64,000 nt of DNA from Sciurus carolinensis (Eukaryota; Chordata; Mammalia; Rodentia; Sciuridae), in assembly GCF_902686445.1 (NCBI RefSeq), contig NW_025920104.1, positions 4,278,001 through 4,342,000 of the forward strand, given 5' to 3'. Shown here piece by piece: positions 58,591 to 64,000 of the stretch. The notes below the pieces were generated by a model. That model searched no databases. It worked only from the letters and a program-made list of their open reading frames with translations, and was not told where the DNA came from. Position numbers and translations under genes: made by a program. How positions within the stretch are numbered: the stretch's first letter is position 1; the number at the start of each line of letters is the position of its first letter.

Positions 58591-60827
58591 AGCTCTGGTC
58601 TCTGTGCTCTGGGCTCTGAGCTCTGGGTTCTAGGTTCATTGATGTTTTGCACTGGGCTCTGGCTCTGTGCTGTGTACACTGGGCTCTGCGCTCCCTTCTT
58701 TTTGCACTGCACTCTGCTCTGTGCTCTGTGCTCTGTGTTCTGTGATGTTGTCTCTGTGCTATCTGCTCTCAGTTCTGGGCTCTGTTCTCTGTGTTCTCTT
58801 TCTTTTCAATTGGTCTGGGCACTGGGCTCTGTGCTCTGTGCTCTGGTCTCTTTGCTCTATGCTCTTTGATCTGTATTCTAGGCTCTGGGCTCTATGTTCT
58901 GTCTCTGTACTGTGGGTGTGTGCTCTGGACTCTGGGTCTGTGCTCCTTGCTCTTTGCTCTGGGCTCTGTGCTCTGGGCTGTGGGCACTGTGCCCTGTGCT
59001 CAGGTTCTGGTCACGTGCTCTGTGCTGTTTGCTCTGTGCTCTGTCTCTGTGCTATGTGTTTTGTGTTCTGTATTCTAGTCTCTCGCTCTGTACTCTGGGC
59101 TCTCTGCTATATGCTCTGAGCACTTAGCTCTGTGCTCTGTGCTGTGGTCACTGGTCACTGTGCTCTGTGCTCTATACTCTGTACTCTGGGTCTGGTCTCT
59201 CAGCTCTTTCCTCTGTGCTCTGGGATCTCTGTGGTGGTCTCTGTACTCTGTGTTCTGTGCACTAGGCTGTGTTCTCTGGGCTCTGTGCTCTGTGTTCTGG
59301 GTCCTGGTGTCTGTGCTCTGTGCTCTGTCTCTGTATTTTGGCAATGGCTCTTTGCTCTGTGCTCCAGTCTCTGTGCTCTGCACTCTGTGCTCTGTGCTAT
59401 GTGCTCTGCACTCTGTGCTGTAGCTCTGTGCTCTGTGCTCTGTGTTCTGAGCTGTGTGCACCAGGCTGTGGCTCTATGCTTTGTCTCAATACTCTGGGTC
59501 TGGGTTTCTGATCTCTGTCTCTGTTTTCTGGGTCCTGGAAATGTGCTCTATACTGTGTATTCATTCCGTGCTCTGGGCTCTGGCTCTGGGCTCTGTCTGT
59601 GTTCTCTGTGCTCTGTGCTGTGAGCCTGGGATGTGGGCTCTCTGTTCTGTTTCTATAGTCTAGATCTATGCTCTGGGATATGTGCGGTAGGCTCTGTGCT
59701 CTGGTCTCTGGGATGTGGGCTCTGTGCTAAGGACTCTGGTCTCTGAGTTCTGTGCTCTGTGCTCAGTCTCTGAGCATGGTCGCTGTGTTCTGTGCTCTGT
59801 GCAATGGGCTCTGTGCTGTGGTCTCTGTGTTCTGTGCTCTGTGCAATGGGCTCTGTGCTGTTGTTTCTGTGCTCTGTTCTCTGGTCTCTGGCACTGTGCT
59901 ATGTGTTCTGTGCTCTGCACTCAGTGCTCTGTGTGCTCTGCACTCAGTTCTCTGGACTCTGGCTCTGGGCTCCTGCTCTCTGCTTTGTGTTCTGTGCTCT
60001 GTTCTCTGTGCTCCCTGTTCTGGTTATGTGCTCTGGGCTTGTTCTCTGGGATCTGGCTCTGTGCTCTGTACTCTGTGCTCTGCACACTGTGCTCTGTGTT
60101 CTGGCTCTGTGCTCTGTGCTCTGTGTTCTGTGCTATAGTCTCTGATCTCTGAACTCTGTGCTCTGGCTCTGTGTCTGGACTCTGGGCTATGTGCTCTTGC
60201 CTCTGTGCTGTGGTATCTATGCTCTGTGCTCTGTGCCCTGTGCTGTGTGATCTAGGCTCTGACTCTGTGCTCTGCATTCTGGGCTCTTGGCTCTGGACTC
60301 TGGCTATGTGCTCTGCTCTGGGCTCTGTGCTCTGGGCTCTGTGATCTCTGTACATTCTATGCACTCTGTGCTCTGGGCTCTGTGTTCCTTCTCTGTACTC
60401 TGGGTCTGGGCTCTTGGCTCTGTGCTCTTGTCTCTATGCTCTGCATTCTGTATTCTGTGCTCTGGGCTCTGGGCTCTGGACAATGTGCTCTGGTCTCTGG
60501 CTCTACTCTTTCTCAATACTGTGGGTTTGGGTTCTGACTCTGTCTCTGTTCTCTGGGTCCTGGTTCTGTGTCTGTGCTCTGTGCTCTGACTCTGAGCTCC
60601 TGCTCTTTTTTCTGTGCCTTGTGTTCTGTGCTCTCTGCACAGGTCTCTGGTCACTGTGCTCTGCGATCTGTACTAGGGGCTTTGTGGTCTGGGCTCTGGC
60701 TGTGGACCCTGGCTCTGAATCTGGGTCTGCACTCTGTGCTCCCTACACTGCATTCTGGCTCTATGCTCTGTGTTCTTTGCTCTAAACCCTGCACTCTGGG
60801 CTCTTGTTCTGGGCTCATGCTCTGAGA
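58591..60827 (-). repeat. Satellite block 20 (TGCTCTG)
   Basis: 59.15-60.60 kb is the second copy of the 25.5-kb-offset duplication; ends at CTCTGAGACCAAAG. Confidence 0.93.
59150..60600 (+). repeat. Segmental duplication Q, copy 2 (direct)
   Basis: Mate of 33620-35080; same landmark order. Confidence 0.85.
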
Positions 60828-63619
60828 CCAAAGCACAGAGCACAGAGCACAGTGACCACAGCACAGAGTCCAGAGCACAGATTACATTGCACAGAGCCCA
60901 GAGCGAAGAGCACAGAGTCAGAGTCCAGAGCACAGAATCCAGAGCACAGAGCATAGAGACCAGAGCCCAGAGCCCAGAGAGCAGAGCACAGAGTGCAGAG
61001 TACAGGGCACAGAGCCCAGAACACAGATCCTAGAGCTCACAGCACAGAGCACAGAACCCAGTGCACAAATCAGGGAGTCCAGAGTCCAGAGCACAGAGTC
61101 CAGAGAACAGACACCAGAGCACAGAGCACAGAGCCGGTGCACACAACCAAAGCCCAGAGCACAGACCCAGAGTACAGAGAGAGAACACAGAGTCCAGAAC
61201 CTAGAGTAGCGAGCACAGAGCACAGAGACCAGAGCATAGAGCAAAGAGCCCAGTGCCCAGACCAAGTGCATACAGAGAGAACACAGAGACCACAGCACAG
61301 AGCACAAAGACCACACACAGAGCACAGAGACCACAGCACATAGCCCAGGGCCCAGAGCCTAGAGCCCAAAGACTAGAGCTCAGAGACAGAGCACAGGGCT
61401 CAGATACCACAGACCATAGCACAGAGCACAGAGCACAGTGCATAGAGACCAGAGCACACAGCACAGAACTCAGAGTCAGAGCTCAGATCCCAGCTCACAG
61501 AGCACACAGCACAGAGCCCAAATCACAGTGTGCAGTGCCCAGAGCTCAGAGCAAGGAGCTCAGAGCACAGAACAAGAGCCCAGAGCACAGAGTGCAGAGC
61601 ACAGAGCACAGAGCACAGAGTCAAGAGAACAAACCCCAGAGCACAGAGACAGTGCACAGAGACCACAGCACAGTACCCAGAGCACAGAGCACAGAGAACA
61701 GAGACCAGAGCACAGAGCACAGAGCCAGAGCACACATCCAGAAGCCAGAGCATAGATCAAGAACAGAGAAAAGAACACAGAGCTCAGAGTCTAGAATACC
61801 AAGCAGAGAGCACAGAGACCAGAGCACAGAGCAAAGAGCCCAATGCCCAGAACAAGTTAGAAAAACAGAATACAGAAACCAGAGCTCAGAGTGCAGAGCG
61901 CAGAACACAGAGAACACAGTACAGAGTCCAGAACCCAAAGCCCAGAGCTCAGAGTTCAGAGAAGAAAGCACAGAACTCCGAGCCAGAGCCCAGAATACAG
62001 AGTGCAGAGCACAGAGCTAGGGCCCAGAGCCAAAAACACAGTGCACAGAGTCCAGAGCACAGGGTGCAGTGTCAAGAGCTGAGAGCATGGAGCACAGAGT
62101 ACAGAACAAGAGCTCAGAGAATGGAGTGCAGAGCACAGTGCAGAGTCCAGAGAACAGAGCATAGAGCTCAGAGGACAGAGCACAGAGACCATAGCACAGA
62201 GCCCAGAGCCAAGTGACCAGAACTCAGAGACTGACCACAGAGAACAGAGCTCAGAGACAAGAGACCATAGCAGAGAGCACAGAGCACAGAGCAGAGAGTG
62301 CAGAGCACAGAGCCAGAGCCCAAAGACAGAGCCCAGAGCACATAGCCAGAGCACGGTGCACAGGACACAAACACAGTGCACAAATCACAGAGCAGGAGCC
62401 CAGAGCCACAGCCAGAGGACAGAGTGCAGAGCAAAGAGCACAGGGTACTGAGCCAGAGCACAGTGCACAGAGCACAGAGTCCAGAGTCCAGAAACCAGAG
62501 AGCAGAGACTGACCACAGAGTACAAGGCTCAGAGACCAGAGACCAAGGCACAGAGCACAGAGCACAGAGAAGAAAGTGCAGAGCACAGAGTATAGAGCAC
62601 AGAGCCAGAACCCAGAACCAAAGCCCAGAGTACATAGCCAGAGAACAGAGCACAGAATGTAGAGCAAAGAGCCCAGAGCATATAACCAGAACACAGAGCA
62701 CAGGGCACAAAGCACAGAACACAAATCACAGAGCAGGAGCCCAGAGCCAGAGCCCAGTATGCAGAGTGAAGAGCAAAGAGCACAGAGTACTGAGCCAGAG
62801 CACAGTGCACAGAGCACAGAGTCCAGACCCAGAGTCAGAGATAGTGCCCAAATCCAGAGCCCAGAACCTTGAGTCCAAAGCACAGAGCAGAGAGCACAGA
62901 AAACAGAGCAAGAGCCCAGAGCCAGAGCCCACAGCATAGAGTGCAAAGCACAGAACACAGAGCCAGGACCCAGAGAACAGTGACAGAGTTCAGAGTCCAG
63001 AACCAGAGTATTGAGAGAGTTCCTAGAGCCAGAGCCCAAAGAATACAGCACAGAGCACAGAGCACAAAGCACAGAGCACACAGTCACAGCACAAAGAACA
63101 GTGTACAGAGTGCAGAGCACAGAGACCAGACCACAGACCCAGAGTACAGAGACAGAGAACAGAGCACAGAGCACAGAGTGCAGAGCATACAGCCAGGACC
63201 CAGAGAAAAGAGACAGAGTACAGAGCCCATACCGGGAGTATTGAGAGAGAGCCTAGAGTCAGAGACTAGAACACAGCCCAGAGCCCAGAGCACAGAGCAC
63301 AGAGCCAGTGCACAGAGCACAGAGCACAGAGTTCAGACACAGAGCAGAGTGCAGAGCATAGAGACCAGAGCACAGAGCACAGAGACCAGAGAACTGAGAA
63401 CAGTTAAGAGCCCAGACAAAGAGTACAGAATCAGAGTACAGAGACAGAGCACAGAGCACAGTGCACAGTGACCACAGACCAGAGCACAGAGCCCAGTGCC
63501 CAGAGTCTAGAGCACAGATTCCAGAGTGCAGAGCAAGAGCCCAGAGCACAGAACACAGAGCAAAGTGCACAGAGCACATATACCGGAGCACAGACCCAGA
63601 GGCCAGAGCTCAGAGGCTG
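60828..63619 (+). repeat. Satellite block 21 (CAGAGCA)
   Basis: From ~62.68 kb it is the inverted mate of block 6. Confidence 0.93.
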
Positions 63620-64000
63620 GCCTGGTATCTGGCTCTGTGCTCTGTGTTCTGTGCTCTGGACTCTGGTCACTGTGCTCTGTGCTCTGTGCTCTGTCTCTGT
63701 ACTCTGGCTCTGCCTCTGAGTTCTGAGTTCTGGACTCAGTTCTCTGGTATCTGTGTTCTGTGCTCTGTACTCTGCACTCTGGGTCTGGGCTCTGGACTCT
63801 GGCTCTGTTCTCTGGCTTGTAATCTGTGCTCTGGTCTCATGGTCTGTGTTCTGGGCTTTGTGTTCTGTCTCTAAACTCTGGGTCTTTCTTCTGGGCTCTG
63901 ATCTCCCTGCTCTGGGCTCTTAGTCCTTGCTCTGAGCACTGAGCTCTCACCTGGGCTCTGGTCTCTGTTTTCTGGCTCTGTGCTCTGTGCTCTGTGCTCT
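62680..64000 (-). repeat. Segmental duplication R, copy 2 (inverted), truncated by window end
   Basis: Inverted mate of 38150-39520. AACCTTGAGTCC at 62865-62876 pairs with GGACTCAAGGTT at 39342-39353. The orientation switch at 63619/63620 pairs with 38557/38558. Confidence 0.9.
63620..64000 (-). repeat. Satellite block 22 (TGCTCTG), runs off the window
   Basis: Inverted mate of 38.15-38.56 kb; continues beyond the right edge. Confidence 0.93.

Larger units (their letters stand above)
31725..64000. repeat. Heptamer satellite (CAGAGCA)n with alternating orientation
   Basis: Over 32 kb made almost wholly of variants of CAGAGCA (also CAGAGCC, CAGAGTC, CAGAACA, CAGAGAC) or its complement TGCTCTG. 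Blocks of each orientation range from ~0.2 to ~2.9 kb and are listed below. No SINE, LTR or unique island is seen inside. The repeat runs off the right end. Neither satellite family nor function is recognised. Confidence 0.97.

Noticed and set aside
31725..64000. Many long ORFs (up to 412 codons at 46086-47324) with QSTEHRA or CSVLCAL repeats
   Set aside because: Direct consequence of a stop-free 7-bp repeat read in any frame; both strands and all frames are equally open and no unique domain appears.
31725..64000. CRISPR-like array
   Set aside because: Mammalian context, no constant repeat with unique spacers; it is a degenerate heptamer satellite.
31725..64000. Degenerate telomere repeat
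   Set aside because: The unit is CAGAGCA/TGCTCTG, not TTAGGG or a simple variant of it.
31725..64000. Steroid-receptor response elements (many AGAACA / TGTTCT half sites)
   Set aside because: AGAACA is a one-base variant of the heptamer and occurs at satellite frequency; no enrichment of properly spaced palindromes was seen.

Overview
The window is mammalian nuclear DNA and holds no intact, recognisable protein-coding gene. The dispersed repeats point to a squirrel (Sciuridae). They include ID elements and composite B1-dID SINEs with the typical 'GGCTGGGAATATAGCTCAGTGG' and 'AGTTGCTTGGCACCTTGG...TTTGAGACTGGCTTT' signatures.

Region 1 (1-6364) is AT-rich and SINE-dense. On the minus strand it carries four consecutive coding exons from the N-terminal part of POLR2B, the second-largest subunit of RNA polymerase II. 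Introns and most splice sites are kept, so this is a DNA-level duplicate and not a retrocopy. It is clearly dead: three in-frame stops, two 1-bp deletions and one GT->AT splice donor.

Region 2 (6365-31724) is a tandem array of about 6.5 copies of a ~3.9-kb unit. Each unit carries the same ordered set of gene-like pieces: an ORF of up to ~112 codons (piece A), a 69-bp exon-like block (B), a 121-bp exon-like block (C), a further open region (D) and a tRNA-Val-like element near the unit end. I do not recognise the ancestral gene. Units 6 and 7 keep A and B intact. Units 1, 3, 4 and 5 carry stops in A, and splice-site losses or stops affect B in units 1-5. Unit 3 holds a 410-bp solo LTR, and without it is the same length as its neighbours. 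Unit 7 is cut off abruptly at 31724.

Region 3 (31725-64000, half the window, running off the right edge) is a degenerate satellite of the heptamer CAGAGCA (reverse complement TGCTCTG). It is arranged in 22 blocks that alternate strand, with 21 orientation switches. Above the heptamer level there is real higher-order structure: direct duplications at ~11-kb and ~25.5-kb offsets, a >1.3-kb inverted duplication (38.1-39.5 kb against 62.7-64.0 kb), a perfect 38-bp inverted repeat, and a landmark motif (GTATTGAGA / TCTCAATAC) recurring roughly thirty times. The heptamer has no stop codon in any of six frames, so the many long ORFs here (Q/S/T/E/H/R/A-rich or C/S/V/L/A-rich) are artefacts.

Overall this looks like an ampliconic or heterochromatin-like segment built by duplication. 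It joins a dead single-copy-gene fragment, a decaying macrosatellite gene array and an inverted heptamer satellite that appears undescribed to me.
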